Source: Earliella scabrosa
Lineage: Eukaryota; Basidiomycota; Agaricomycetes; Polyporales; Polyporaceae
Reading direction: 5' to 3'
NCBI GenBank assembly: GCA_022605405.1
Contig: JABYQQ010000003.1
Span: 558,001 to 622,000 of the forward strand
Length of the DNA stretch: 64,000 nucleotides
Each line of letters opens with the position of its first letter. The stretch's first letter is position 1. The position numbers and the translations under genes are program-made. Of this stretch, positions 26,301 to 38,181 are shown one piece after another. The notes under the pieces are model-generated. The model ran no database searches. It was not told the DNA's origin and saw only the letters and a list, made by a program, of their open reading frames with translations.

Positions 26301-28585
26301 TGTCAAGATCGGGCGTGGCCCTGGGGGACTTAGAGGGACCTGCTTCACTAAACATCGACTGCGGCGTGTTGCTGCTAGTACGGCTTTTCTCGAAATAGGC
26401 GCGGTTCGGAGTGGTCCTCGTGCGAGAGAGACTGGGAGAGGGGAGCTGGCTGCCAGAATGCGTAGTTGGCGCAGTGATAGAGCGCGAAAGATTGGGAGCG
26501 CGCGGAGAAGTGACCGTGATGTCCTCGTCATCGCGGCTGTGAGGATCGCCGGAAGTAACGGATTCTTCCGTATCGTCCGCGTCGGTGGTGGTAGTGAAGG
26601 TGCTCTGTATGCTAGCGGAGTGGAGGGGGAACATCGGGGTGGAAGGCTGGAAACTGGGGGACAGCGGGCCGTTACGAGAAAGCGGTTCCATGAGAGCTTT
26701 CCATGGACCTTGGAACGGATTCCCGTCCACAAGCAGCGTTTCAAGAGCCGGAAGAACGCAAAGCCAGCTGGGCAACGAATGCATCTTGTTCCTCCGTATG
26801 CTTAACGTGTGAAGCTTCTCGAGTGACGCGAGATTCGCGGGAAGGGTGCTGATCCCAGTGGAGTCGACAATGAGGACGCGAAGATTGGTCAAGGTTGACA
26901 GGAAGGTCGGGAGAGCACGGAGCGGATTGGAAGCAATGTTAAGCTCCTCAAGGTTGACACAGGTAGTCAGGGCCGGTGGGAGCGCACTGAGGAAGTTTAC
27001 GGAAATGTCGAGGGCGAGAAGAGACGAGCTGATGAGAGGCAGCGTGTTTGCCAGGAACGAGGGGACCGCATTGGGAGTTGGCGACGAGCCAATGAGCAGA
27101 TGGGTGGTCCCTGTCAATCGCCACGGCTCTGTCAGAACATAACACTCTGAGCGCACGGAATGAACGAGACTCACCTGGAACAACCTGTAACCTCACAATG
27201 GGTGTATCATCGCCCCTGACAATGACTCCGCGCCCTTCCTCCGCGATGATAGCGGCACTTGTAGGTTCTTCCTCAGCGGCGTCCTCTTCCTCGTCCTCCT
27301 CAACATCATCGAAAGACGGATCTTCGTCCGTGTCCTCATCCCCGCTCAAGCCCGCTTCGTCGCGCTCGTCCGGGCGCTGCCAGCCCATGTCGAAGCTAGG
27401 CGAGCCGCGAAGCGGCGGCAGCGGCTTCTCGTGCACGGACTCGGTCTTGCTGTTAGCGAGGGACGAGGACCTCGAGCGGAGGCCGTTCTGGTAGAAATCC
27501 GACCAGCGCGTTTGATCGACAGGCGTCCTCCCCTGCGTAGTCGCGGTCGTGCCCGGCTCCTTCGAGAGAAGCTGCACGACTTCGTCCGTCGTGATGCCCA
27601 CGCCCACACCCCTCCCCGACTCCTCGTCTCCCAGGGCGACGTGCACATGGCCGTAGTCACCTGACTTGGCGGATCCCGTGTACGCAGAGGAGCGTGTCGA
27701 TGCCGACGAGGAGTCCGCGGAAGAGAGAGCGGGGGTACCTACATGCCACCGCGACGGCCTCCGATACGGAGGTGGATCTGGGAACTGATTCGGATCGGGG
27801 AGAGCGGTGGCGGAGGTCGACCGCTGGGAAGAGGAATGGGAGTAGCCAGAGTCAGAGAGCGCACCCTCGCCGTCCTCGTCGTTGCTGCTGGTGAACGCGG
27901 TGTATCCGAGGGCGGACAGGGAATGCGAGTTGATGACGGGCGGAGGGGTGAGCATGTTTGGCGGGGAACCAACTACATAGGCACTTGAGGGGGAGACGCC
28001 GGGGGACGAGGGGTCGTAGTCCGAGTTCCAGTCGTCTTGCGGCACGGAGACCTTGGAGGGTGTCGGTGCGCGCGGTCTTGCAAGCATCGCTGCTTTGCCG
28101 GGGGAGAAGGGAGAGGGCGGGGAGAGGGCCGAGAAGTGGTAGTACTCGAGTTCTGGGGGAGAACAACAACTGGATCAGCTGCTGTAAAGAGCGAAGGGGG
28201 AGGAGGAGAGGAGGAGGAAGGAGCGTGTGCCGTGGACGGTGCGGCGGAGAGCACGTCGGAGTCGGCGTCGAGGGAAGACGGGAGGAAGGAATGAATGGTG
28301 GGTGGGTGGTAGAGGGACTGGCCGTCCGCGGTTACCGTGACGGGCCAGCTTCTCTGGGCGGCGCAAATTACCGGGTGGCCCATAATGGGCCTAGGGACCA
28401 TCATTCACAGCGTCGACGAGCAGACACTCACCAGACCGTCTGTTCCTCAGCCGCTTGTCCTCGACGTCCGCCCAAAGACCCAGCACTGGACTGTCGGCGT
28501 CGATGTCGTCTGGTTCGGGCAGGCGGGGCCCCGGGCGAGACGTGTACGACAAGTAGAGTTCATCTTCGATGTCTGTTGCTGGCAT
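23361..28585 (-). CDS. LRR - RhoGEF (DH) - PH domain protein
   Basis: Ten exons (28437-28585, 28146-28390, 27175-28089, 24926-27110, 24541-24870, 24175-24487, 23925-24118, 23591-23871, 23455-23532, 23361-23395) give 1574 residues. The N-terminal ~430 residues are disordered and end in an acidic run (EEDEEEDAAEEEP). Leucine-rich repeats follow at about 440-590 (LEELNIASNPLRALPTFL, LRVLIVDSTGISTLPANL, LHTLSIRRNKMHSLPSWL). A long Ser-rich linker leads to a DH domain at about 1160-1440, beginning IREIVETERTYVKGLQELVD, with LQ/NLEGYLLLPVQRIPRYRLLL as conserved region 3. A PH domain follows to the end. DH-PH proteins load GTP onto Rho/Cdc42 GTPases at the cortex. The first two exons are the least certain; a start at 28087 inside exon 3 is the alternative. 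Confidence 0.88.
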
Positions 28586-30947
28586 TCGGCGGAGACTGGC
28601 TGGCTGAGGGCGAGTCTGCGCGGAGGTCGTGAAGGACGTCTAAAACGATGTACAGGAAGAAAGGGACAACGAGGAAGACGGAGAGCAGCAGACTCAAACC
28701 GGGGATGGCGTCGCTAGCAGCAGTTACCACAACGGCTCGCGACCCCATGAGGCTCCGATGCCCAGCTTATCCCTCGCCGAGATCAACCATCACAGCACGC
28801 CGTTTCGCCATGATTGTATCACGCAAGTACAGCCTTACCCGCCTCCATAATTAAAAGCCCCCCCTACTGATGCCTTTTAGACTGATCCCCCCGCTCAAAC
28901 GCAGTACATATAGAAACTGTGCCAGCACCAGTTGTCGCTGGCCTGCACATCTACGCGACACCCCGCAACTCCTGGACGTCGTTCCCGACGTCTCCGTCTC
29001 CATGATGCAGACGTTAGAGAAGCCCGACATATCGCTGTGAAGCCCTCCCATACATCAGCACATGAGAGACCCCATCTCATGTCAGGATGTAACGCAACGA
29101 TAGCGATTTATCTCGAGATTCTATCCAGCGGGATTGCTTCGGTCACTCTAAAGCCTTCTCGGGCCACCGATATCCGTACACCGGATGTTGGAAGGGCTCC
29201 GTGGACATCGCGCTCGAACCCTTCCAAGCATTGACTGTGGCTGCGCGCTGCGCCGCAATCATTCAGGCGGGACCGTGTCTCGGCCGTGAGCCACCGTGAA
29301 CAGCTCGAGGCAAGGCGCGCGAACCCGCCAGGAAACCCGCCGTCATCGCGAGCAGGAGGCGTGCATTCAAGGTGGGCGGGTTTGCAGACATGACACATGA
29401 GAGGATACATCTTACGAGTACGTTCCTCGCAGTATCAGGAAGGCCATCATGATAATCACGTCCTATGGCATGCGAAGGCGGGGCTGCGCCCAATGGCAAT
29501 AGGAGGATCAGGCTCAGATCACGCCCTAGCTCCCACTGTGCGCTAGAGGAACACAGGCACTGTGCCATCCGCTCATGTCTCGTTTGAATGCGAGCCATCT
29601 GCGACTCGCCTGGTCGGCGGGGCGGCGCATCATACCCGCAAAGGCCGCTCGCACGCGGCGCGCGCTGAGGCTGGACGCCGTTGCGTGCGTCCGGACAACT
29701 GTGCGCAATGCACATAATGAATTGCGCAGCTCTAGCCGTTTACAGCCAATACTTGCGCGCGTGCCAAGCGGGGACAGGCGGGCAAGGAACGCTGGGAGGA
29801 GAGGTCCATGTGCAGCGCGAGGAGCGATATCTGTTGAGGAAGTTCTGGACGTGGCCCGAGTGCGACGTCCGCTATCCGATTATCGAGCGGCGCAGGCCCC
29901 GGCTGAATGCTCTTGAGTGGGAGCATTGACATATAGACAGTTGGCGGGCGTAGAAGGCACCCCATGGAGCGCGAACGCGTCGCAGAATGCAGCCGCGGAC
30001 AGGCGTCACAGGCCGCATGCCTAACAACTGCTCGCAAATCTTCCGAATCACTCTCCGCACAGCTCATACCCCTTCCTCCGTCAAACGCTAACGTTACATA
30101 CATGATTGCACGCACGTCTCCCCCTCGAGCTCGCGCCTCGCCTGCCATGCTTACCACAGCGTCGTGCAAGCAGAAGTCGCCCCAGATCCGCCAAGCATAT
30201 GCGAGGCATGGAGCGAGCTGCTGGTGGCGCCGTACGAACATTCTTCCCTCTCTTCTTGCGATACCAGACGGCCTCTGCATGCTCCGTGGCGTCAGCTCTC
30301 CCGGCGCCGGGCCCTGTCCGACTTCTTCGTGAGAAGTCCGAAGCCGGACGACGGGGCGCACGTCCAACCACGCGTCGAAGGTGCGGGTTTCGGGCACTGA
30401 ACAAGCTGCAGAACCACTCCGGCACTCCTTATTTGATAGCTCGATTGCAGAAGAGGAAAGACCACGCGGGGGTGGCGACAGGGCTCTGCGAATCGCCGCA
30501 GCGTTGTGGGTCCGAGTGTACAGCTGAATGGACCTCCTGCGATAATCAATATCGGCAGAAGCCAGAGATGACGTTCACCCCAGTTGTTGTGGCATATCCA
30601 CCGCCTGACTGACTATTCGGGACAGACTTCAAAGCCTCAACGACATAGATACATACAGATAGGGGGTTGCAACGAGGGTGTCGGACTTGCCACTGCCAGC
30701 GCCACAACAGGTGGGCCGAGGATCACTCCAACTTTCTCCAAGCAGATGAGCAAAATCGAAGTTTTCCGTGTCTCTATAATAATACTCCGTCTACAATACA
30801 TTAAGCGACAGGTCTGCACAGAGCGGTCGTGCGGCGTGTGGTCAGAGTCGTGCGTGTGAGAGCATTACAACAACAATCCCCATCCCATCCCTAAAACAGC
30901 ATTACAGCAGTGCACATGTGGTATCATCGTCGGCAGAAGCGAACGTT
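28586..30947. other. 2.4 kb stretch without a supportable gene
   Basis: Both neighbouring genes point left, so this holds the RhoGEF promoter and the permease 3' flank, yet it is much longer than most gaps here. Several open frames exist (one of 221 codons at 29732-30397, minus strand), but none has a recognisable domain, the codon pattern of its neighbours, or matching splice sites. A short minus-strand frame at 28560-28748 would encode a hydrophobic 62-residue peptide and overlaps the RhoGEF start; it could be an upstream ORF. Confidence 0.45.
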
Positions 30948-33207
30948 TTACATCTGCAGTGAGCGCAACACGTCAGCCTCGCGGAAGCAGGACCAGGAAA
31001 ATTTGGGAAGGAATGGAAAGATCACTCACCAACCAAGCCCAGAAGCGCTCGACCCAGTTGCGCGGCGGGGGCTCGTCGTAGCACTCGGCCTCGATCTCCT
31101 TCAGGCCGCTGACGAGGTCCATCTCCTCGAGCTTCACGAGCGGCGCGCGGAGCCAGAGCTTCCCGCCGATGTACAGCACCGGGAACAGTGCGAACGGAAG
31201 GTAGTTTGTCACGAACGACTCCACGTTCCAGTTGCCCTCGAGGAACACGGCCCATCCGGAGAACTGCATATGTCACGCGATAAGACAACCATGGGTGAGT
31301 CAAGCCGGTCGACGCGAAAGAGGATCGGGAGAGACACGCACGAAGCAGATCAGGAACGACGCGCACATGGCGTAGTACGCCGCGTAGGGCTGGAGCCAGT
31401 GCTTGTACGGGAGCGTGGCGCGGTCAAAGCCCTGCGCCTTGAAGCCCTTGTAGAACCGGATGTACGTGAGGCAGATGCCGAACCAGGTCATCAGACCGGC
31501 GACGGCAGTCACTGTTGCAAAGCCGGTGAGCAAAGCGATCCCGCGAGCCCATGCGGATGCAAGCACGTACTGTTGACGAACCAGCCGAACACACGGCCGG
31601 CGACGTTCGAGGTGGCCATGTACGCGAGCGCGGCAAAGAGCGTGTTGAAGATGATCGAGATGAGCGGGAGACCGTTCTTCGTGAGCCGCGAGAAGATCTT
31701 CGGCGCGTTGCCCGAGATCGAGAGACCGTAGAGGGCACGGGAACTGGTGTACAGGTCACTGGAGGCAGCCGACCATGCAGAACTGAGCAGCGCGGCGTTG
31801 ATGACCTGTCATCAACGGTGAGCGACAGTGCGTCCCCGGCTGTGCGAATTACAAAATCGTACCGAAGGCAGGCCAGCGATACCCGCGCGCTTGATGGCAA
31901 TGACGAAGGGCGACTTTGCGGCATCGGAGGTCGTGAGGAGCAGGTCGGGCTCGTTGGAGGGGACAAGGAGACCGATGATGATGACACCGCAGATGTAGAA
32001 GAGCAGGATACGGATGTACACCCGCTTGATGGCCTTCGGCAGGTTGCGACGGGGGTTCTTGGCCTCACCGGCGGCAACCTAGATAGAAGCTGTGTGAATA
32101 CGTGCGGTAGGGCCACGAGACTGACAGCGACACGTACGGCGACAATCTCAGTACCAATGAAGGAGAACGCGGACCGCGTGAGCACGGAAACCCAGCCGAG
32201 GAACTGGCCCTTGGCGCCCGAGATCCCGTGGAACTGGACGAACGGACCAGGGTCGATCCAGTACCGGAATCCGATACGGTCGTGGTTGGGGCCGCCGCCA
32301 AGGTCGAGGATGATACCGAGGATGATAAGGCCGACGATGGTGACGACCTTGATGGATGCGAAGACGAACTCGCATTCACCGTAGACGCCGGCACCGAACA
32401 GGTTGATGACCACGACCACGATGAGACACATCGTGATCCAGACGGCGTTGTTCACGGTGTCGATCCAGAAGTTGATCAGGACGGCCGAGGCGACGAGTTC
32501 CGCAGGAAGAATGATTACCCAGTTGTACCCTGTGAGCATAGCGAGTCAGACGACGCAATCTCGTAGCGCTAACGGGCTGCGTACAGTAGTTCCAACCCTG
32601 ATTGAGGTATCAATAGTCAGTGGGGAGACTGCGGCTCGGACATTTAACGGCACTTACCATGGTGAAGGAGAAGGCGGGATCCACGAAACGTTCCGCAAGC
32701 TTGATGTGACCGCCGGGAATAGGAAGGTACGCAATCATCTCTCCGAGTGAAATCTACATTCCATGTGTGAGGCGCAACCCAAGTCCACCCAAAGAACTGC
32801 GACGCACCATAACGCTGTAGCAAACCGTGCCGATGAAGATGTAACCGAGCAAGAGACCAATGGGACCGCCAGCTGCCAAAGCATCCGCCGAACCCAAGAA
32901 CAGACCGGTACCGATGACACCTGCATTGCGACGCGCGTCGGCTTCCCGCTCTTATCGTTTTGACACCAGCAACTGGGCACGTACCACCAATACTGCAAGC
33001 AGACGCCCAAGTCAGTTTCTGGTCGCACGAGCAACTTGCACGAGCGCGTCGGACGCACCTGATCATAGCAATGTGCCTGTTCTTGAGCTGACGCTTGAGG
33101 CCCGGCTCCTGGTGGCCCAACGACTCCGAGTCGTAGTCCAGACGCTTCTCCACGACGGCCTCGCTCACATAGTGCGAGTCGGAGGCCTGCTTGTCCTCGA
33201 CGCCCAT
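30948..33207 (-). CDS. Amino-acid permease, APC superfamily (YAT family)
   Basis: Eleven exons (33059-33207, 32985-32992, 32808-32920, 32658-32753, 32585-32597, 32138-32529, 31863-32078, 31571-31805, 31342-31511, 31030-31263, 30948-30953) give 543 residues. It is a plasma-membrane proton symporter for amino acids with about 12 TM helices. Family motifs are LKNRHIAMISIGGVIGTGLF, GSADALAAGGPIGLLLGY, SLGEMIAYLPIPGG, FTMGWNYWYNWVIILPAEL, FSFIGTEIVAVAAGEAKNP, SSRALYGLSISGNAPKIF, and FWAWLM at the end. Two exons are only 8 and 13 nt long; both are fixed by the conserved motifs on either side, and the total closes in frame. The last exon encodes only Met and stop. The start at 33207 is preceded in frame by another ATG at 33279. 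Confidence 0.95.
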
Positions 33208-34418
33208 GACGGAAGATGTCAGCTGGAAAGACGGAAGACGAGAAGCCGGAGAGGGGGTCGGGTGGCAAGGAAGATGCAAAAGAGTTGGATCTCCTCGTTG
33301 GCCGTTGATTCTCGCTCGGTTGCGAAGTTATATACCACTCCCAGGCCGGACATGTGGTGCCCCTGGCGCCATTGACGGCAGAGCGCCCGCGATGGGCTTG
33401 GTAGAGCAGAGGCGATACACGGACTGAAAAATTACCCGCGATATGTGCCCTCTCCGCCTGCGACTCGGATGGGCTCCATCGGAGTCCAGGAGCCCCTCGG
33501 TCGGGCTCCGTCCGGCCGTGTCTGCAGTTTATGGCATAGCTTGCTTACTTTGCTTTCTGGAGGGCGCGAGAGCGTGGTGTCCTGTGCGAAAATTCGACGA
33601 GATTCTTGGGCTTGGCTGGACACATTCGCCGGGTGGTGTGCAGCAGCTGGACGCAGGAGGTTAGCGGGTGTGGGGTAGATCAGAACATTTTCCCACAGTA
33701 TCCATATCGAGGATCGTGTGGCGCTAAGCGTACAACAGACAAGAGATGTTGGTGTGATGCCTGATACGTTACGGTGTTTCTACCGGCCGCAGACGAGGCT
33801 GCCATCACCGGTCGCAGCTGCCCAGCGAACTGTTATCGTCGCGCGTTTTTGCGACTGCAGCAGACCCGACCTGGCAGACCTCCTGCGACGGACACGGTCG
33901 GGCCTCTGGCGCAACGTCGAGGGTGGAGCGGAAAGAAGGGCGAGGCAATTCGAGAGTTTGCAATTGCCGTCCCATGCACATGGCTTCCCGATCGCTTCGA
34001 TCGTTCACTCGGGCGGCTCTTTCTATCACTCCTCTTGGCCCTCGCTCTCGCGCTCCGAAACGTACGGGCTTGTCCGGTACAACACAGACGTTGCTCGACG
34101 TTTCATGACAGTTGCGGGAAGTCAAGTGAGCAAGAGCAGGCGTATGTCTCCCACTGCATTCCCTAAGTCAACTACGCCTCTGCGCTGTGCGTAACTAGGC
34201 GCACGAACCTCCCGCCTCGGAGGACTGTGGGACCGGTATCACCAGTGTGTTATGAACCGTTCAGGGCTAGCGTACAACCAGGCACCGAGATATCGGTTCT
34301 CGCCGTGCGGTCGAAGATCTACACAACGGGATACGACTGGACATGTATCAGTTTCCAGGAACTCCGCGCGGCCGTGCGGTGTACACAACCCAGGTCCCGA
34401 CGGCAAACGTCCAGCGAA
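33208..34418. other. Intergenic region, no gene seen
   Basis: It holds the permease promoter, with a TATA-like element (ggtatataact read on the minus strand) near 33326-33336, and the 3' flank of the kinase-like gene. Open frames of up to 158 codons exist on the + strand, but they show no recognisable protein feature. Confidence 0.4.
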
Positions 34419-36782
34419 TCACTCGTCCCAGATATCGCTCCCGTCCGGCTCAACGCGCCTCTGCAGCCACAGGCAGACGTTATCGAGCATGCTCTTTCTG
34501 CACATGCCCGCCTCCTCCGGGTCCCCAGGATACGACGGTATGTCGATGAGCATGTTCCGCACTTCCCACTCTTCGGCATCGTCAGGTGTTCGCAGCAGTC
34601 CAGGTGCTATTCGGAGCCCGGTCTTCCGCCCGTGAAGCGCGGGCCTCAGGCAGTATGGACCATACCTCAGCTGGTCTTGCGCACTACCGGCAGCTGCGGC
34701 GTCGGGCGGGTCAATGGACACCTGATTCCGGACGGCCTCCCCCTCCTCCGATGTTGACGTCAGGCTGGCCCGACCTGGCTCTGAACGAGAGCAGCCGCTC
34801 GACAACCACGCGTTCAGGTCGTATGACACGGTCCTCACAGGACGCGTCTTCTTCAGACAGCTGCGCCACGGACGCAACCACCTGTTGTACTCGCACTCTG
34901 GCTGGCTGATCCGCTGGTCGCCAGAGAACTGTGGGTACTCCGCGTAGGTGATCCGCTCGCTGAAGCGCACGGTCCTATTCTCCCCCTCCGCCAGACTCGC
35001 TGCGCGTTCCTCCAGGTACCGTTGTCGCTTTGCAGCGCGCTGGGCCTCGCAAGTTGCAGGGGCGAGCCCCTCCGCAGCGGCCCTGTTGCGCTTCAGGGTC
35101 CCGAGAGAGCAACTGAAGCACTTGAGCGACTGACGTTTGTAGTACGGAGGCATGAGTGTCGCGCAATCGCCGCGGAAGTACGGCAGACCGAGGTGGCCGG
35201 ATTGGACGGCGTTCTGATTGAGTATGTGAGCCGTACGATGGGCTGTCACCATGTACTCGTAAGGTGGGTAAGGCACGTAGAAGCCGCGAGGTCCTGTATA
35301 GGTTTCGCTTGCAAAATCTCGAACCTTCACCGGTGGCGGCACAGGAGCGGAGGAAGATGGGGGCGCAGCGGGAAGCAAGATGTCGGAGGTACCAGTTGAA
35401 TATGACCTTGACGTATCTGCCATTGGTACCGATGTCAGCAGACGACAGCAAAAGATTACGAAGGATCCCCTACATTCATACACAATCCGCCGACTTGGTG
35501 TCGATGCTTCAGTTCGTGGACGCTTCGAAGAGCGGTCGTCACGATCGAGCTCGGCAGATGACGCCCTCCGCTTGCGACCAGCCTCTGACTGGCTACGATC
35601 CTCGAGCTTCATGATTTTGAGGGGTAAGGGGAGAGGGTAGTCATCCGACATTACGAGAGGCGGGGTTTGTACGTCACTTCGCCAGGCTTCCTTAAGGAGT
35701 TCTAGGCGTGTGGCATACTCCTCATTTGCGGCGGCGAGCTGTTGTGCGGACTGGCCAGGAATGATGACGGGCCCGGTCGGAGGGGCCTCTAGCGACTTCA
35801 CCCATCGATTATACTCTGCGGGATGGGGCGGCAGTTCCGCATGGTCCTCGAACGAGAGCCATTCGTCCGGTTCCACGGGACCGTCATGCGTCTGCAGCAC
35901 CCGTAACTTCTCTCGCGCCTTGTTTCGCTTGAGCTGTTCCTCGACCCTGTCCATCCGCGCACCCTCTCGCCTACGAGCTCCTTCGTAGTCCAGTTTGAAC
36001 ATGACCTCGCGGAGCTCAAACTCAAAGTCCCTCTTGTGTGCTTTGCCTATTCCGAGCGCCTCGATCGGGACCTTGGCACGAGCCCGCGAGAAATCAATGA
36101 GCGTGACTCGACAGTCGCCACCGACGAGTATGTTATGCAGCTCGGGCGAGCCGTGTAGGATCCCTTGGCTGTGGAGGTTGTAATAGGTGCGGATGATGTG
36201 GTATTTGAGAATGTAAGGCATGCCCGCAGAAGCATGCTGCCAGAAAGAATGATGCGGGGGCTCGAACAGCAAAGAGACAGTCTCGTGGTCGTCGTAGACA
36301 TTGATGAGCTTCGGGATTGCCAGACCTTGCAGAGGGCGAAGAGCGAAGTCGGAAGTGAACAGCTTGAGCTATCCGAGGCGCAAAGATGTGAGTTCCTTGC
36401 GGCGGTGGCACTTCATCATACAGCACATACCTCGGCGAATAGACCCCCCTCTGCAGCGTTGGACGGACGCTTCCATCTGAATAGACATTAGCCTCGCCCC
36501 AAGAGCTAGCAAAGAGTCACTACGAACCGTCTACGTAGGAACGTTATTGGTCTATAGCCCAGCAGTCCACGCTCAAGTGTTGTATTGCACCTCTCATCGT
36601 CTGTCCATGCCGACGTCAGGTTCCTCCGCACTGCTATACGATTCGGTACAACACTCACCATACAAATCTTCCAGATGCTTGACATGCGTGATAGGCTCGT
36701 CGGCAGCCCAAGACCAGTCTGAAGGTGGATGGTAGCAGGGTTCGTGCTGGACTTCCTGCAAGTCGTCGAAATCGTCCATCAT
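34419..36782 (-). CDS. Degenerate protein-kinase-like protein
   Basis: Four exons (36659-36782, 36528-36600, 36431-36476, 34419-36368) join in frame into 730 residues. The first ~210 residues read like a kinase fold: a lysine near WKRPSNAAEGG, then a helix FAELKLFTSD, the hinge region NVYDDHETVSLLFEPP, YHIIRTYYNLHSQGILHGS, and DFSRARA. The catalytic loop is HGSPELHN, where active members read HGDxxxxN, so the catalytic Asp is replaced by Ser; the metal-binding Asp of DFS is kept. The rest is unlike known kinases and holds a repeated block with EYNRW (AEYNRWVKSLE and CEYNRWLRPWR). Basidiomycetes carry many such kinase-like genes. The role is unknown; scaffold or pseudokinase is likely. Confidence 0.78.
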
Positions 36783-38181
36783 GGTGGGTCGTTCGGGTGT
36801 GGTGAACGTGCAATTGCAGTATGAGAGTGAAGACTGAGGAGTAGAAGCAGCATTCTTGCCGTGCAGGTGAAGACGGAGACCAGCATGGCCTCTGCACGCC
36901 CACTGAGCCTCCACGAAAGAACAAGGCCTTGTGTCGAGAAAAGCAATCCTTCACCAACGTCACCGCCTGTAATAGGCGCCGTTATTGTGAAATCGGCATG
37001 GCCCGGCGGCCCGGTCATCACACGAGCGCTTAGTGCCGTGGCGGACTGTGGGCAGTGGCGACTTGGACTTGCGTCTTGCCAACCATCTACTCCGCGAGCC
37101 CGAGAGGCAGACAATTGGCACTCTAATCTATTCTGTTTAACCGTGGCTCATAGCAACCAGTGTGGACTACCAAGAATCAGCAGGGGACCATCCATCGTGC
37201 AAATTATCCCCTCTTTGCCTTTCTGGTTTGCGCATGGAATTAAAATGAACATCAGCCGTGCTCCTTCCTCTGCTCAGGTACGTTTCCTCGTAACCTCAGT
37301 CCGCCAGAGGTCACTTCAGCTCGTGCTCAAGCTCATGTGGTCTAGTTTCTCCGGGAAACGACGACTGCAGATGATACTCAACCCAGGCACACGCCTTCTC
37401 GTTGTTCCATCAAGTCAACTGACCATACATCTTGCGCTTGCGACTGATGTTCTACTGCACCCAGTCCCGTCGAAGATGCTCAATGTCCGTCGGACCGCAT
37501 GCGGACCTCTACGTTAAGCTATTCACTGCCCCCGTATGGGGATGCCCATTCTTCCTTCTCGCGAACGCTAAAGATATCGCTCAGTGGCTCTGCTACTTCA
37601 GTTGCAGATGTTGTCTGACCCCCCTACAGGTGCCGAGTCTCGCTCATTCCGTCTTGAACTTCCCGGTTCCGATCCTCAATATCAGGATTCTAAACAAGTA
37701 GCCGTGATGGTGTAGGTCACGCACTCGGGCGTCGGCTTGGTCAGACGTAATTGTGAACTCGAGATTCACAAACGTAGGCTCGTGTCCGGCTACCTTCCCT
37801 CCGGTACGCTCTACGAGAGTTCTCCATGAGCCTATTCATTGCTCACATTGCACGCATGCATATGCTCTCTTGATGTCGCCGCAAGAACAGGCCCATCGGT
37901 TCAGCCTCGGCCTAACACATCGCTCATGATCTCGGCATATCCGTCCTTGTTGCTACCACTCGTTGCCAAAAATGCCCTCTCGACTCTCGCGCTCTCCCGT
38001 TCCGTGACTGCTGACCCCGCATATTCTTCGGTTACCGCGAGCAGTCGTTCGCCAAATACTCGGGGGCAATAACTCGCCCTTCTGTCGTCACTGCCTACCC
38101 TGTGTCGTCGTTGTACATATAGCTGGCCTCCAGCGTCGGACCCTCGTTCCTCTCCAGGCGTCCTGGACGCACTGATCAGCC
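36783..38181. other. 1.4 kb divergent intergenic region, no gene seen
   Basis: It holds the promoters of the kinase-like gene (left) and of the xyloglucanase (right). Open frames on the + strand between 36860 and 37700 carry no domain I recognise and show no consistent codon pattern. A long regulatory upstream region is usual for an inducible cellulolytic gene. Confidence 0.45.
38114..38122 (+). promoter_or_regulatory. TATA-like element upstream of the GH74 gene
   Basis: The sequence tacatatag lies about 60-70 nt before the ATG at 38182. It matches the position expected for a TATA element of an inducible secreted enzyme. Confidence 0.4.

Noticed and set aside
29205..29225. A tRNA B-box-like string (gggttcgagcgcg on the minus strand)
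   Set aside because: No matching A-box, acceptor stem or anticodon arm could be folded around it.
29732..30397. 221-codon frame on the minus strand
   Set aside because: No recognisable feature or homology pattern; kept only as a possible orphan in the gap finding.
36861..37517. 218-codon frame on the + strand
   Set aside because: No domain, irregular codon use, and it lies in the divergent promoter region of two good genes.
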